From contig JAGFJO010000042.1 in assembly GCA_024102635.1 (NCBI GenBank), positions 1 to 49,471 of the forward strand: a DNA stretch of 49,471 nucleotides. Direction: 5' to 3'. Below the pieces are notes generated by a model. That model did not search any database, was not told the origin of the DNA, and saw only the letters and a program-made list of their open reading frames with translations. This DNA comes from Deltaproteobacteria bacterium. GTDB lineage: Bacteria > Bdellovibrionota_C > UBA2361 > JAGFJO01. A program made the position numbers and the translations under genes. Positions within the stretch are counted from its first letter, which is position 1; each line of letters opens with the position of its first letter. Positions 1 to 7,674 of this stretch are shown piece after piece.

Positions 1-98
1 CATTTGATGCTGCGGCTGCTGCTGAAGCCTTCAACGCAGCAGTCTCGGGGATCGTAAGCGGTATAATAAAGTGGTCCGCCGCTGCCGTTCAGCGTTAG
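1..98 (+). CDS. 3' end of a truncated gene, unidentified (possibly a PqiC/ABC-auxiliary-type lipoprotein)
   Basis: An open frame enters from the left edge (codons in phase with position 3) and ends at a TAG at 96-98. Only about 31 residues are visible. They are alanine-rich and look like an amphipathic helix with a Trp near the end (key residues F, N, IV, W). Such tails are common in ABC-type transport auxiliary (PqiC-like) lipoproteins, but the fragment is too short for a family call. It ends 37 bp before the NDH-2 start on the same strand, so the two may be cotranscribed. It could also be a chance open frame. Confidence 0.4.
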   Translation, partial: FDAAAAAEAFNAAVSGIVSGIIKWSAAAVQR

Positions 99-135
99 TG
101 ACGAGTGCAATCTTTAAACCTGCGCCGAGTTTCAG

Positions 136-1368
136 ATGCCGAAGATCAAACTAGTAATACTTGGATCAGGGTTCGGAGCCTTCCGGGTAGCGATGGGCAT
201 CTCTACTTCGATGTACGATGTTACTGTGGTAAGCCCTCGCGACCATTTTCTTTTTACGCCTCTACTGGCAAGTACGACGGTTGGAACCACCGAATTCAGA
301 AGCATCATCGAGCCCGTGCGCTATAGCCAGAAAGGGGTACGCAGCTTTACCGCGCACTGCAGCAACATCGACACACAATCCAAAACGATTCACTGCGTAT
401 CGACCATCGATCGCGACGCGGATTTTACTCTCACTTACGACGTTCTTGTGATTGCAATAGGTGTGGTCTCAGCGGACTATGGAATCCCGGGCGTGAACGA
501 GTTTGCGTTACCCATTAAAGAGCTCGGTGACGCGCGCCGCATTCGGCAGCAGATCATCTCATCAATCGAGCGCGCTACTCTGCCCGATATAACTCCCGAG
601 GAACAGGAGCGGCTCCTTACCTTCGTCATAGTGGGGGGAGGTCCGACAGGTGTGGAGTTTGCGGGCGAGCTGCACGACTTTATCCAGCAGGATCTGTCGT
701 CAATTTTTCTGGAGCTTCGCGGTAAGTTCAAGATCAAGCTCTTGGACGCGGGCCCCACCCTGCTCAACGCCTTTGATAGAAGTCTGGGGGAGTATACCAA
801 AAGGATATTTCGCAAGCGTGATATAGAGATACTTACTTCGGCGCCCGTTAAAGAGGTGCGTCATGAAGAAGTTGTTTTGGAAGATGACACTGTGTTGCCT
901 TTCGGCACGCTTGTATGGTCAGCCGGCGTTACGGCTAATCCCCTTACCGAACGGCTTCCTTTCAAGCGAGACCAACAGGGACGCATAATTACCGACGAAT
1001 ACTTAAGGGTGAGCGGACAGCAAAACATTTATGCCATTGGAGATTGCAGCACCATCCAAGATAAAGATGACCCCATGACAGCCCAAGCTGCGCAGCAGGA
1101 GGGAAAGTACCTTGCTGCCGCCCTGAATCTTACTGCGCAAGGGCGGGCAGTTAAGCCCTTTCGCTATTCACACAAGGGCATGCTGGCCTATATCGGAGGG
1201 CAAAAGGGACTAGCAGACACTCCTGCCGGAAAGTGGCGCGGATTTGCAGCCTGGGTTTTGTGGCGCTCGGTATATATTACCCGGCTGGTGGGTTTCAGAA
1301 ATAAATTTCGAGTTCTTTTCGATTGGATTAGAACCTCCATATTCGGCAGGGATATAGCAACCTTTTAG
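136..1368 (+). CDS. ndh: Type II NADH dehydrogenase (NDH-2), FAD-dependent
   Basis: This 410-residue protein matches the usual NDH-2 size. It moves electrons from NADH to quinone at the inner membrane without pumping protons. An N-terminal FAD-binding Rossmann motif (GSGFGAFRVAM, residues 9-19) is followed by the NADH-binding motif VIVGGGPTGVEFAGEL near residue 165. A VWSAGV strand and the second FAD motif YAIGDCS come near residue 300. The C-terminal third (RYSHKGMLAYIGG, then an amphipathic tail with Trp and Arg) is the part that attaches NDH-2 enzymes to the membrane. The ATG at 136 puts the FAD motif at the very N-terminus, as expected, although the ribosome site is weak. The stop codon lies inside a hairpin shared with the convergent ispD. 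Confidence 0.9.
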   Translation: MPKIKLVILGSGFGAFRVAMGISTSMYDVTVVSPRDHFLFTPLLASTTVGTTEFRSIIEPVRYSQKGVRSFTAHCSNIDTQSKTIHCVSTIDRDADFTLTYDVLVIAIGVVSADYGIPGVNEFALPIKELGDARRIRQQIISSIERATLPDITPEEQERLLTFVIVGGGPTGVEFAGELHDFIQQDLSSIFLELRGKFKIKLLDAGPTLLNAFDRSLGEYTKRIFRKRDIEILTSAPVKEVRHEEVVLEDDTVLPFGTLVWSAGVTANPLTERLPFKRDQQGRIITDEYLRVSGQQNIYAIGDCSTIQDKDDPMTAQAAQQEGKYLAAALNLTAQGRAVKPFRYSHKGMLAYIGGQKGLADTPAGKWRGFAAWVLWRSVYITRLVGFRNKFRVLFDWIRTSIFGRDIATF

Positions 1369-1386
1369 AGCAAGGGCTCTGCTCTA
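1366..1386. terminator. Convergent hairpin spanning two stop codons
   Basis: TAGAGCA at 1366-1372 pairs perfectly with TGCTCTA at 1380-1386 around a 7-nt loop. The left arm begins with the TAG stop of ndh and the right arm contains the reverse-complement TAG stop of ispD. No strong T-run follows on either strand, so it is a weak candidate for a bidirectional terminator. Confidence 0.4.
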
Positions 1387-2085
1387 GATTCGGCTTTCGA
1401 GTAATGATCGAGCTAGAATTAGATCATCCGGGGCCGTTACTTTGAAATTACTCGGCTCTCCGGGAGTAATGTGAACAGGGTGCAATGGCATTACCAGAGT
1501 CGCATCATCGGTGTATTCCTTTCCCTCTTCTGCGGCCTTTTCATGAGCGCGACACAAAAGGGAAAACTTAAATACTTGCGGGGTCTGAACCGCCCAAAGA
1601 CCATCCCGCGGCACCGTGTTTTCTATAATTCGTTCCTCTGCCGAGGCTCCCACCAGAGTATCGACTACCGGTACAGCCGCAGTAACGGCTCCCACGGCCT
1701 CCGCGTCAGTGATGCAGCGCCGCGCCAATTCCTTCGAAAGAAGACATCTTGCGGCATCATGCACTAAAATCAGATCGTTCTCATCAAGAACTAAGCTGGA
1801 AGAGATATGCTGAATTCCAAGCCGGACCGAGTGCTGCCTGCTTGCACCGCCGGCAATGAAATGAAGTTTTTTGCGTTCGCCGCACGTTCTAGTAAACTGC
1901 TCCACCTGTTCAGCCGGACACATCACAACGGTTGCAATTACGCTTTCCAGGCCGCTTAACACATCTAGCGAATGGCAAAGAAGCGGCTTGCCGGCTAGTT
2001 CAATAAGCGGTTTTGGCAAAGAAGCGGCCATCCTGCTGCTCATTCCAGCAGCAGGTATGAGAGCTATGACACGTGAAGTTTTCAA
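1384..2085 (-). CDS. ispD: 2-C-methyl-D-erythritol 4-phosphate cytidylyltransferase (IspD)
   Basis: This 233-residue protein has the standard IspD length. It transfers CMP from CTP to methylerythritol 4-phosphate in the non-mevalonate isoprenoid pathway. The N-terminal nucleotide-binding signature is visible (PAAGMSSRM followed by PKPL, residues 12-28). Also visible are GGASRQHSVRLGI near residue 80, the VHDAAR motif near 110 and the late TDDATLV segment near 190 that contacts substrate. It lies directly downstream of the CdnL/CarD regulator on the same strand (18 bp gap), an arrangement frequent in deltaproteobacteria-like genomes, and is probably cotranscribed with it. IspF, often the next gene, is not here. 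The gene is convergent with ndh. Confidence 0.94.
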   Translation of the reverse strand: MKTSRVIALIPAAGMSSRMAASLPKPLIELAGKPLLCHSLDVLSGLESVIATVVMCPAEQVEQFTRTCGERKKLHFIAGGASRQHSVRLGIQHISSSLVLDENDLILVHDAARCLLSKELARRCITDAEAVGAVTAAVPVVDTLVGASAEERIIENTVPRDGLWAVQTPQVFKFSLLCRAHEKAAEEGKEYTDDATLVMPLHPVHITPGEPSNFKVTAPDDLILARSLLESRI

Positions 2086-2103
2086 AAGTTAAAAAGCTGG
2101 GGC

Positions 2104-2595
2104 CTAGGAAAATATCTCCCGCAGCTCTCCCATCACTTTCTCTGTAGGACGAGACTTAGCGATTGCGATTTCGCTCACCAATAGTGTTTGCGCCATATCC
2201 AGCATCTTCTTCTCGCCGAAGGAGAGCTCTTTATCAACACTTAAGACTGAAAGATCGCGCAGCACCTCGGCTATTTCATAGAGCGAGCCGGTTCGAATCT
2301 TTTGAGAGTATTCTCGGAATCTTCGATTCCATGTCTGAGTATCAATTTTGAAGTGGCGGTTCTTGAGGATCTGATAAACTTTATCGACGGATTTTCGGTC
2401 GATGACCTTTCGTAACCCGACGCTCTCCGATTGGATACAGGGCACCATTATCTTCATCCCCGTTTCCAAAATCGCGATCTCGTAAACACGTTGGTCGGTA
2501 CCGGCAATGCTCTTAGCAATCACTGCTCGCACCTCACCCACTCCGTGCCCGGGATAAACGACTTTGTCACCAACTTTGAACGATTTATTATTCAA
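2104..2595 (-). CDS. cdnL: CdnL/CarD-family RNA polymerase-binding regulator
   Basis: This protein of about 163 residues belongs to the CarD_CdnL_TRCF family. These proteins bind the RNA polymerase beta subunit and stabilise open complexes, often at rRNA promoters. The N-terminal Tudor-like RNAP-interaction domain shows FKVGDKVVYPGHGVGEV and the C-terminal helical DNA-binding domain shows the typical TWNRRFREY and LSFGEKKMLD motifs. The length fits CdnL rather than the larger CarD. An upstream GTG at 2601 is possible, but the AGGAG ribosome site is almost touching it. The TTG at 2595 lies 7 nt from AGGAG and is the better start, giving a protein that begins just before the conserved FKVGDK. 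A near-consensus promoter lies about 240 bp upstream, so the mRNA would have a long leader. Confidence 0.92.
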   Translation of the reverse strand: MNNKSFKVGDKVVYPGHGVGEVRAVIAKSIAGTDQRVYEIAILETGMKIMVPCIQSESVGLRKVIDRKSVDKVYQILKNRHFKIDTQTWNRRFREYSQKIRTGSLYEIAEVLRDLSVLSVDKELSFGEKKMLDMAQTLLVSEIAIAKSRPTEKVMGELREIFS

Positions 2596-2601
2596 GGCCA
2601 C

Positions 2602-2920
2602 TCTCCTAATTCCAAATGATACTTAACAGAAAAGGTTACAAAAATCTGCCCGGCTAGGAAGTGTTATCAGTTTCGGAGAAATGATCATACAAGCGTAGAA
2701 AGCTCCGATTAAGCCTAAAAAACTTTCGAAAAACCGGGAAAAACAGCCCGATGGAAAACTGATCGAAAAGATGGGTATAAGCCCTTCCGGCTGAACGCGA
2801 GGCGCACAGAAAGGATTTAACATTCCCAACAATCGCGCCCAGTATACAGCAAAACAACCCCGCAGGTCAAATCATTGGTCACTTTAAACTGTTTGCGAAA
2901 AGAGCGTGTTTCTGGGCATT
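2602..2920. other. Intergenic region between cdnL and pyrD
   Basis: This 319-bp stretch holds the cdnL promoter and its long leader. A 69-codon minus-strand frame at 2623-2832 exists in the leader, but its composition (Phe/Cys/Ser-rich, no ribosome site) does not look like a real protein. I see no clear terminator for pyrD. Confidence 0.5.
2841..2870 (-). promoter_or_regulatory. Putative sigma-70-type promoter for cdnL-ispD
   Basis: On the minus strand, TTGACC (2870-2865) and TATACT (2846-2841) are separated by 18 bp. Both hexamers are close to consensus. Predicted transcription would begin near 2833 and leave a leader of about 235 nt before the TTG start of cdnL. Confidence 0.6.
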
Positions 2921-3979
2921 TTAGCGCGAGATCAATTCACTGATCGATGACACGCCTTCCTGTGCAACAATCTTGCTCAGTCCTCTCTTAATGCGCATTA
3001 CAACAGCAGGACCTTCATACACGAGCGCAGTGTATACCTGAACAAGCGACGCTCCTGCTTGCATCATTTTATATGCATCCTCGGCCGAGAACACGCCGCC
3101 GACAGCTACAATAGGAAATTTCCTTTCGGTCCGCTTTGCAATGTACGACACGATATCATAAGAGCGCGCAAACAAAGGCCGGCCGCTGAGCCCCCCTCTC
3201 TCACTTGAACTACTTTTCAGACCATCACGCGAGAAGGTGGTATTGGTGGCAATTATTCCGGAGATCGAATGCTGCTGGCAACATTCCAGAATGTCGTCGA
3301 TCTCGGCATAAGAGAGATCCGGCGCAACTTTAATAAGCAGGGGCGCCTGATCTATATTAACCGCTTGCAGCGCCCTTAAAAGATCATTTAGCCTCGTACG
3401 CTCCTGCAACATGCGGAGCTCGGGGGTGTTGGGCGAAGATACATTAAGCACGAAATAGTCGCCGTACTCCTTCAATTTACTGAAGCTTGCGACATAATCT
3501 TCCTGTGCGCGCTCTATCGGCACCGCCTTTGTCTTACCTATATTTATCCCTATGCGGATCCTATCCGCTGCGTTTCTAGGCAGCAGAGATAGACGCTTCG
3601 CCAACAGATCGGCTCCCTGAGACGGGAACCCCATGCGATTTATCAATGCCTCGTCTTCAGGAAGTCTGAATATTCGGGGACGTGGATTGCCTGGTTGCGG
3701 TTGCGCGGTGATAGTTCCGAATTCGACCGATCCGAACCCGATGGCTGAAAGCAGCTCAAACATCTGACACTCCTTGTCGAAGCCGGCCGCAAGCCCGATC
3801 GGATTGTCAAAGTTAAGATCAAAGACCTTCAGTTTGAGAGCCGGATCGTTGTGTGCGTATATTGTGGATAGCAGCTGGCGGATTGGAGCCAGTTTAGCGA
3901 GCTGAGAAACCTTAATCAGCAGGTGGTGGGCGCTCTCGGAGTCGAGCTTGAATAGAAGTGGCCTCAGCAGTTTGTACAT
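2921..3979 (-). CDS. pyrD: Dihydroorotate dehydrogenase (quinone), class 2
   Basis: This 352-residue protein oxidises dihydroorotate to orotate in pyrimidine synthesis and passes the electrons to the quinone pool. It has the class 2 N-terminal helical extension (MYKLLRPLLFKLDSESAHHL) that associates with the membrane, followed by the FMN-binding TIM barrel. Visible barrel motifs are NPIGLAAGFDK near residue 60, GFGSVEFGT near 82, NRMGF near 114, the catalytic-Ser motif NVSSPNTPELR near 180 and the glycine-rich VGGVFSAEDA near 295. A catalytic Ser rather than Cys confirms class 2. It is downstream of rimI on the same strand. NDH-2, also in this window, feeds the same quinone pool. Confidence 0.95.
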   Translation of the reverse strand: MYKLLRPLLFKLDSESAHHLLIKVSQLAKLAPIRQLLSTIYAHNDPALKLKVFDLNFDNPIGLAAGFDKECQMFELLSAIGFGSVEFGTITAQPQPGNPRPRIFRLPEDEALINRMGFPSQGADLLAKRLSLLPRNAADRIRIGINIGKTKAVPIERAQEDYVASFSKLKEYGDYFVLNVSSPNTPELRMLQERTRLNDLLRALQAVNIDQAPLLIKVAPDLSYAEIDDILECCQQHSISGIIATNTTFSRDGLKSSSSERGGLSGRPLFARSYDIVSYIAKRTERKFPIVAVGGVFSAEDAYKMMQAGASLVQVYTALVYEGPAVVMRIKRGLSKIVAQEGVSSISELISR

Positions 3980-4033
3980 TTAACGTGAAAGGCCCTTTAA
4001 TTTCACCTCTCTCTCCCTCTTTCGCCGAAGCCT

Positions 4034-4606
4034 TCAAAATAAATGGAAGGCCCTCTGAGTCCCGTTTACATCGTTCTCGAGATGTGGGTGGTCGCCATGC
4101 TCGTCTATAAAGTGAGCAACATTAAGACTCATTACCAAGGCGTCCTCGCCATCATCGGAATAATAACGCTCTCTAATTCCAACTTCTGTAAATCCAACAG
4201 AGTGATAAAGCGACTGTGCGACATGATTACTGCGGCGCACCTCAAGGGTGACCCACTTTGCGGTATTGGCATGAAGATCGCGGATGACATGACAAAGAAT
4301 CGAACGGCCGATTCCTTTTCGCCTGTATTGCGGAAGCACGCCAAACTTAAGGATGTGCGCCTCGTCGGCCAAACAGTGGCATACAAGAAACCCAACAAGC
4401 TGGCCCTCGACCCGCGCTCCGAATATGTGGGAATGCTGGTTAGCGAACTCCTGCGCAAAGAGCTTTTCGTTCCAAGCAGGCCGATCGGATAAATTTTCTA
4501 TGCGAACAATATCTTCAAGCGAAGCGCGAGAGAGGCCACAGATAACTGGGATAAGCTTGGAATCGGTTTCGATTATCGGCTTCATGCTAAACTCAAGCTC
4601 CATCAA
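4034..4606 (-). CDS. rimI: RimI-type ribosomal-protein-alanine N-acetyltransferase (GNAT)
   Basis: This 190-residue GNAT-fold acetyltransferase shows the core RimI pattern. The early segment DIVRIENLSDRPAWNEKLFAQE precedes the acetyl-CoA loop GVLPQYRRKGIGRSILCHVI (R/Q-x-x-G-x-G) near residue 110. WVTLEVRRSNHVAQSLYHSVGF and RERYYSDDGEDALVMSL follow near the end. RimI acetylates the N-terminal alanine of ribosomal protein S18. The N-terminus is extended by about 25 residues compared with E. coli RimI, and the second in-frame Met cluster (MKPII, residue 8) may be the true start. The acidic/His-rich tail (DEHGDHPH) is unusual. It lies between fabH and pyrD on the same strand. Confidence 0.8.
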   Translation of the reverse strand: MMELEFSMKPIIETDSKLIPVICGLSRASLEDIVRIENLSDRPAWNEKLFAQEFANQHSHIFGARVEGQLVGFLVCHCLADEAHILKFGVLPQYRRKGIGRSILCHVIRDLHANTAKWVTLEVRRSNHVAQSLYHSVGFTEVGIRERYYSDDGEDALVMSLNVAHFIDEHGDHPHLENDVNGTQRAFHLF

Positions 4607-4637
4607 GTATTAGAGCTATTCGAGGCGTGTGGACCGC

Positions 4638-5657
4638 TCATGAGCCCCACTTAATAAGCGCGGCTCCCCAAGATACCCCGGAGCCGAATGTTACTAAACA
4701 TATCAGGTCGCCACGGTGGACATAATCAGCGCGCACTGCCTCACTTAACGCAATTGGAATACTTGCTGCCGTAGTATTACCATATCGTGCAATATTGCTA
4801 AATACCTTGATTTCTGGACCAAGGTCGCGGCCAAGCATATCAATAATGCGCTGATTGGCCTGATGCGGAATGACCGCGGCCAGGTCAGACGCCGAATAGC
4901 CGTTTCTCTCCAATATCGATCTAACAGCATGAGGCATCTTTTCAGAGGCCATGTGAAAGATCATGCGGCCGTCCATGTGCGGGTAGATCTCTTGATTGCC
5001 GCCGGAAACAAGCGCGGGTTCCAGAATAGCTTCACTGCAAAATCCGGGGCGCTTAACTCCAAGCCTATCGGCAAATCGGCCGTCGCTGCACAGAGACACA
5101 TCCAACACTTTTGCTGCCGCATCGGTATCAGGAACCACAAGAACCACTCCGCAGCCGTCTGCGAAAAGAACAGTAGTGCCGCGCCCCTCCGTTAAAAGGT
5201 CAAGTCCCGATGACTGAATCTCACTTCCCACTACCAGCACTCGGCGGTTAAGCCCATCGTCGACAAGCGCCTTTGCGATTAGCAATCCATACATGAAGCC
5301 GGAGCATTGATTACGCACCTCAATAACAGGAATAGCCGAATCGATGTCCAGCAGCTCTTTTAATCCTACGCCAGAGCCGGGACTATCTGTATCCGGGCTG
5401 ACGGTGGCGTATATGATGGCGTCTATCTCGCCCGGCTTGATATCGCGGGAAGCCAGTGCTTGCGTTACAGCGGACCGCGCCATTTCAGCGTTGCTCATCC
5501 CGACAAAGGACTCATTGCCCCTGCGAATCCAGCGGCGCTCGCGGATTCCGGTACGCTGAGAGATCCATTCATCAGAGGTGTCCATCCACTTTGAGAGATC
5601 GTCATTACTGACAACATTAGGAGGCACGAAATGTCCAACTGCGTAAATCGAAGCCAT
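4638..5657 (-). CDS. fabH: Beta-ketoacyl-ACP synthase III (FabH-type), catalytically complete
   Basis: This 339-residue ketosynthase III carries the full Cys-His-Asn triad: Cys118 in RNQCSGF, His265 in VIPHQANQRI and Asn294 in YGNTTAAS. The N-terminal substrate-binding segment DEWISQRTGIRERRW is typical of FabH, which condenses acetyl-CoA or another acyl-CoA with malonyl-ACP to start fatty-acid synthesis. Its start codon lies 1 bp after the stop of a second ketosynthase-III gene transcribed first, so the two are translationally coupled. The partner lacks the catalytic Cys and Asn. The pair may form a heterodimer, as in PqsB/PqsC, instead of a simple FabH homodimer. The substrate may therefore not be the ordinary FAS primer. 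Confidence 0.88.
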   Translation of the reverse strand: MASIYAVGHFVPPNVVSNDDLSKWMDTSDEWISQRTGIRERRWIRRGNESFVGMSNAEMARSAVTQALASRDIKPGEIDAIIYATVSPDTDSPGSGVGLKELLDIDSAIPVIEVRNQCSGFMYGLLIAKALVDDGLNRRVLVVGSEIQSSGLDLLTEGRGTTVLFADGCGVVLVVPDTDAAAKVLDVSLCSDGRFADRLGVKRPGFCSEAILEPALVSGGNQEIYPHMDGRMIFHMASEKMPHAVRSILERNGYSASDLAAVIPHQANQRIIDMLGRDLGPEIKVFSNIARYGNTTAASIPIALSEAVRADYVHRGDLICLVTFGSGVSWGAALIKWGS

Positions 5658-5658
5658 A

Positions 5659-6654
5659 CTACGCCGCCTCCAGAAGCATTACGCCGAAATTTATTCCTGC
5701 TCCAGCGGAGAGAACGCAGATTAGATCTCCGCTCTTAACTTCCTGCTCACTTAGTCTAGATAGGCCGCAAACCGCCCCGGCTGAAGCCACATAACCGCTG
5801 TATGCAATCTCATCGACCAAGTTTGCCCTCTGCAATGATTGCGGCAGCGCGAGACGGTCGAGAAACTCGCCGCCAATAGGTGAATGGCATACAACCCAAC
5901 GAACATCACGGCCGCTCGGCAGATATTTCGAAATAAACGAAGTTAGTATTGCAGCGGCCTCTTTCGAGATGCACTCTGCAAATTCTTGCGGCTGAAGCCT
6001 GGGCTGCATGCTTCCATCTTGAAAATCTTCAGGGCGAATTCTGAAAGGAAACTGATTAGCACGCGGAGAACTAACGCCGAAACTCTCAGGCGCCCCGATG
6101 GCCGCGGCGTGAGAGGCTATGTATCTAAAGGCTTTCCCGCGAACCGATTCGCTATCACCGCCTACGATCACCGCTGCGGCAGCGTCTCCGAAATACCTTG
6201 AAAGCTTATTCTCACGGGATGAAAAGTAGCGCGACATAAGATCGGTTGCCGCAATTAAAATTCGCTTGTGCTTCCCGGTCCTGATAAATGCGGAAGCGAT
6301 GCGGCAAGCGTAGATAGGAGCAGCATCGGACATTTTAAGCTCAAGTCCTGCAATTCCCTCGGCACCGAGCTTGGCTAACAGCAAACTAGCAAGGCCAGGG
6401 TTGTTATAGTCGGGGGTTTGGGTGCATGAAATTAATAGGTCGACCTCTTTAATGGAGATGCCCCGCGATTGCAGCATGTCGTTACAAACTGATAAGGCGA
6501 TATCGGATGGCGCGAGATCGGATGGCACTATAGCGGGAGAGATAAACTCAGCTAACTTCTCTCCTTGCAGTTCTTTGTAGTCTGCTGCTCGGCCATTCTG
6601 AATTGAGCGGTAACGGGCGCACCCGCTAAGTAACACAGGAAGATTCAACCCCAC
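5659..6654 (-). CDS. FabH-like ketosynthase III paralogue with degenerate active site
   Basis: This 331-residue thiolase-fold protein aligns along its whole length with FabH. At the active-site Cys position it has Asp110 (KMSDAAPIY, where FabH has AACSGF). His257 (VCHSPIGGEF) is kept, and the Asn position is Tyr288 (SGYVASAG). It should not form an acyl-Cys intermediate. It is immediately upstream of the intact fabH and is a likely structural or substrate-binding partner. A known precedent is PqsB, a degenerate subunit paired with active PqsC. The start is a GTG in a G-rich context at 6654, and a TTG two codons later is an alternative. Other explanations are a regulatory pseudoenzyme or a decarboxylase-like activity using the Asp. 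Confidence 0.8.
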   Translation of the reverse strand: MGLNLPVLLSGCARYRSIQNGRAADYKELQGEKLAEFISPAIVPSDLAPSDIALSVCNDMLQSRGISIKEVDLLISCTQTPDYNNPGLASLLLAKLGAEGIAGLELKMSDAAPIYACRIASAFIRTGKHKRILIAATDLMSRYFSSRENKLSRYFGDAAAAVIVGGDSESVRGKAFRYIASHAAAIGAPESFGVSSPRANQFPFRIRPEDFQDGSMQPRLQPQEFAECISKEAAAILTSFISKYLPSGRDVRWVVCHSPIGGEFLDRLALPQSLQRANLVDEIAYSGYVASAGAVCGLSRLSEQEVKSGDLICVLSAGAGINFGVMLLEAA

Positions 6655-6764
6655 CCCCCCTTAGAACGGATTACTCCGAAGGCTGCTTAGATGCGGCAAG
6701 TGGCTACAACGAAGTATTTCTGAAACCACTTCTAGTTTGCCTGCCCAGTTTCCGAAGACAAGCT

Positions 6765-7115
6765 TTAAAGCGCTGCGCGCGCCTTCTCGACAACCGCTTG
6801 GAAAGCTTTATTATCGGTAGCTGCAAGCTGCGCGAGCACCTTTCTATCAATCTCGACCTTTGCAAGCTGCAACCCGCGTATAAGTTTGCTGTAGCTGATC
6901 CCGCATTCACGCGCTGCGGCGTTGATGCGAACTATCCAAAGCGCACGAAATTCCCGCTTTTTGGCGCGGCGGTGTTTGTAAGCGTGCTGCAAAGCTTTTT
7001 GAACACCGAGCTTAACATGCTTGAAGCAGTTCTTACGGCGGCCTCTAAAGCCTTCTGCAGATTTTGCAATTCTCTTGTGCCTACGGCGGCTGGCAAATCC
7101 TCTTTTTACGCGCAT
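6765..7115 (-). CDS. rplT: 50S ribosomal protein L20
   Basis: This 116-residue basic protein is a clear L20. The N-terminal [17 protein letters not shown] tail binds 23S rRNA during early 50S assembly, and the globular domain has [24 protein letters not shown]. It follows rpmI by 31 bp on the same strand, the usual L35-L20 order. The usual upstream infC is absent; a tRNA gene sits there instead. Downstream the operon is not pheST but the ketosynthase pair. In many bacteria L20 represses its own operon; no matching leader structure was looked for in detail. Confidence 0.97.
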   Translation of the reverse strand: MRVKRGFASRRRHKRIAKSAEGFRGRRKNCFKHVKLGVQKALQHAYKHRRAKKREFRALWIVRINAAARECGISYSKLIRGLQLAKVEIDRKVLAQLAATDNKAFQAVVEKARAAL

Positions 7116-7146
7116 AACTTTACTTCCCTAAAATCTCTGATTGAAA

Positions 7147-7356
7147 CTAATCTTTAATACCTGCATATGGAAGCTGGCCCTGAAGAGCGGAGGTATTTGT
7201 TTTATCTACCACCCTTCGTCCGCGCAGCTGCCTTATCCGCTTGCTCGATTTCTTTCCGGTGTTGTGGCTCGTGCCGGCAAGCGCGTGTTTAACACGACCG
7301 GTACCGCCCACTCTGAACTTCTTATGCGCCATGCGGTTGGTTTTCATCTTCGGCAT
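7147..7356 (-). CDS. rpmI: 50S ribosomal protein L35
   Basis: This 69-residue basic protein starts with MPKMKTNRMAHKKFRVGGTGRVK, the hallmark of L35, and includes the KSSKRIRQLRG segment. It is the first protein gene after tRNA-Val on this strand and is followed by rplT. The length is normal. Confidence 0.97.
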   Translation of the reverse strand: MPKMKTNRMAHKKFRVGGTGRVKHALAGTSHNTGKKSSKRIRQLRGRRVVDKTNTSALQGQLPYAGIKD

Positions 7357-7435
7357 ATACTGCTCTCCCTGACTGACTCAAAAATAGTGAAACTCTAAAT
7401 CTTTACCGCTCCCCGGTCCTCTCGCGCTCTTCAAA

Positions 7436-7512
<77 letters not shown>

Positions 7513-7562
7513 ACATAGTTGTAACTTATCACGGCACAACCGCTTGCTTGACTTAAAAACAA

Positions 7563-7600
7563 CATGCGATTTTCGCGTCAGCGAAAATGCCATAAACACT
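7563..7600. repeat. 38-bp palindromic element, copy 1
   Basis: The core is an 8-bp perfect stem (ATTTTCGC / GCGAAAAT) with loop GTCA. It extends to 11 pairs interrupted by a 2x2 mismatch, and an AT-rich tail follows. It is identical to copy 2 except for one loop base. It is flanked by a 12-bp inverted repeat, CGCTTGCTTGAC (7541-7552) and GTCAAGCAAGCG (7601-7612), both derived from the tRNA-Val anticodon arm. It resembles REP/RPE-like small palindromic elements; no family is recognised. Confidence 0.75.
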
Positions 7601-7674
7601 GTCAAGCAAGCGCTCTAACCATGCGATTTTCGCGCCAGCGAAAATGCCATAAACACTAAGCTACGCGCCCACAT
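7600..7674 (-). pseudogene. Fragmented tRNA-Val 5' half carrying an inserted palindrome
   Basis: 21 bp at 7600-7620 are identical to 7475-7495 of the intact tRNA-Val (anticodon loop to D arm). 7659-7674 matches 7501-7516 at 15 of 16 positions (D stem to acceptor). Between these pieces, at the D-loop, sits palindromic element 2, replacing a few bases. The piece ends at the anticodon loop, where element 1 begins; the 3' half (anticodon 3' stem, T arm, acceptor 3' strand) is missing. The one acceptor difference turns AGGCGCG into GGGCGCG, the more usual tRNA-Val form. A TATAAT lies 22 bp upstream, so this may be the original tRNA position. It cannot fold into a tRNA. Confidence 0.75.
7620..7657. 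repeat. 38-bp palindromic element, copy 2 (inside tRNA fragment)
   Basis: This is the same element as copy 1 with loop GCCA instead of GTCA, in the same orientation and 19 bp away. It interrupts the D-loop of the tRNA-Val fragment. I noticed no further copy in the window. Confidence 0.75.

Noticed and set aside
2623..2832. 69-codon minus-strand frame in the cdnL leader
   Set aside because: No ribosome site and odd Phe/Cys-rich composition; fits a chance frame in untranslated leader.
7563..7657. CRISPR-like repeat pair
   Set aside because: Only two copies, and the 19-bp spacer is a piece of the neighbouring tRNA gene, not foreign DNA.
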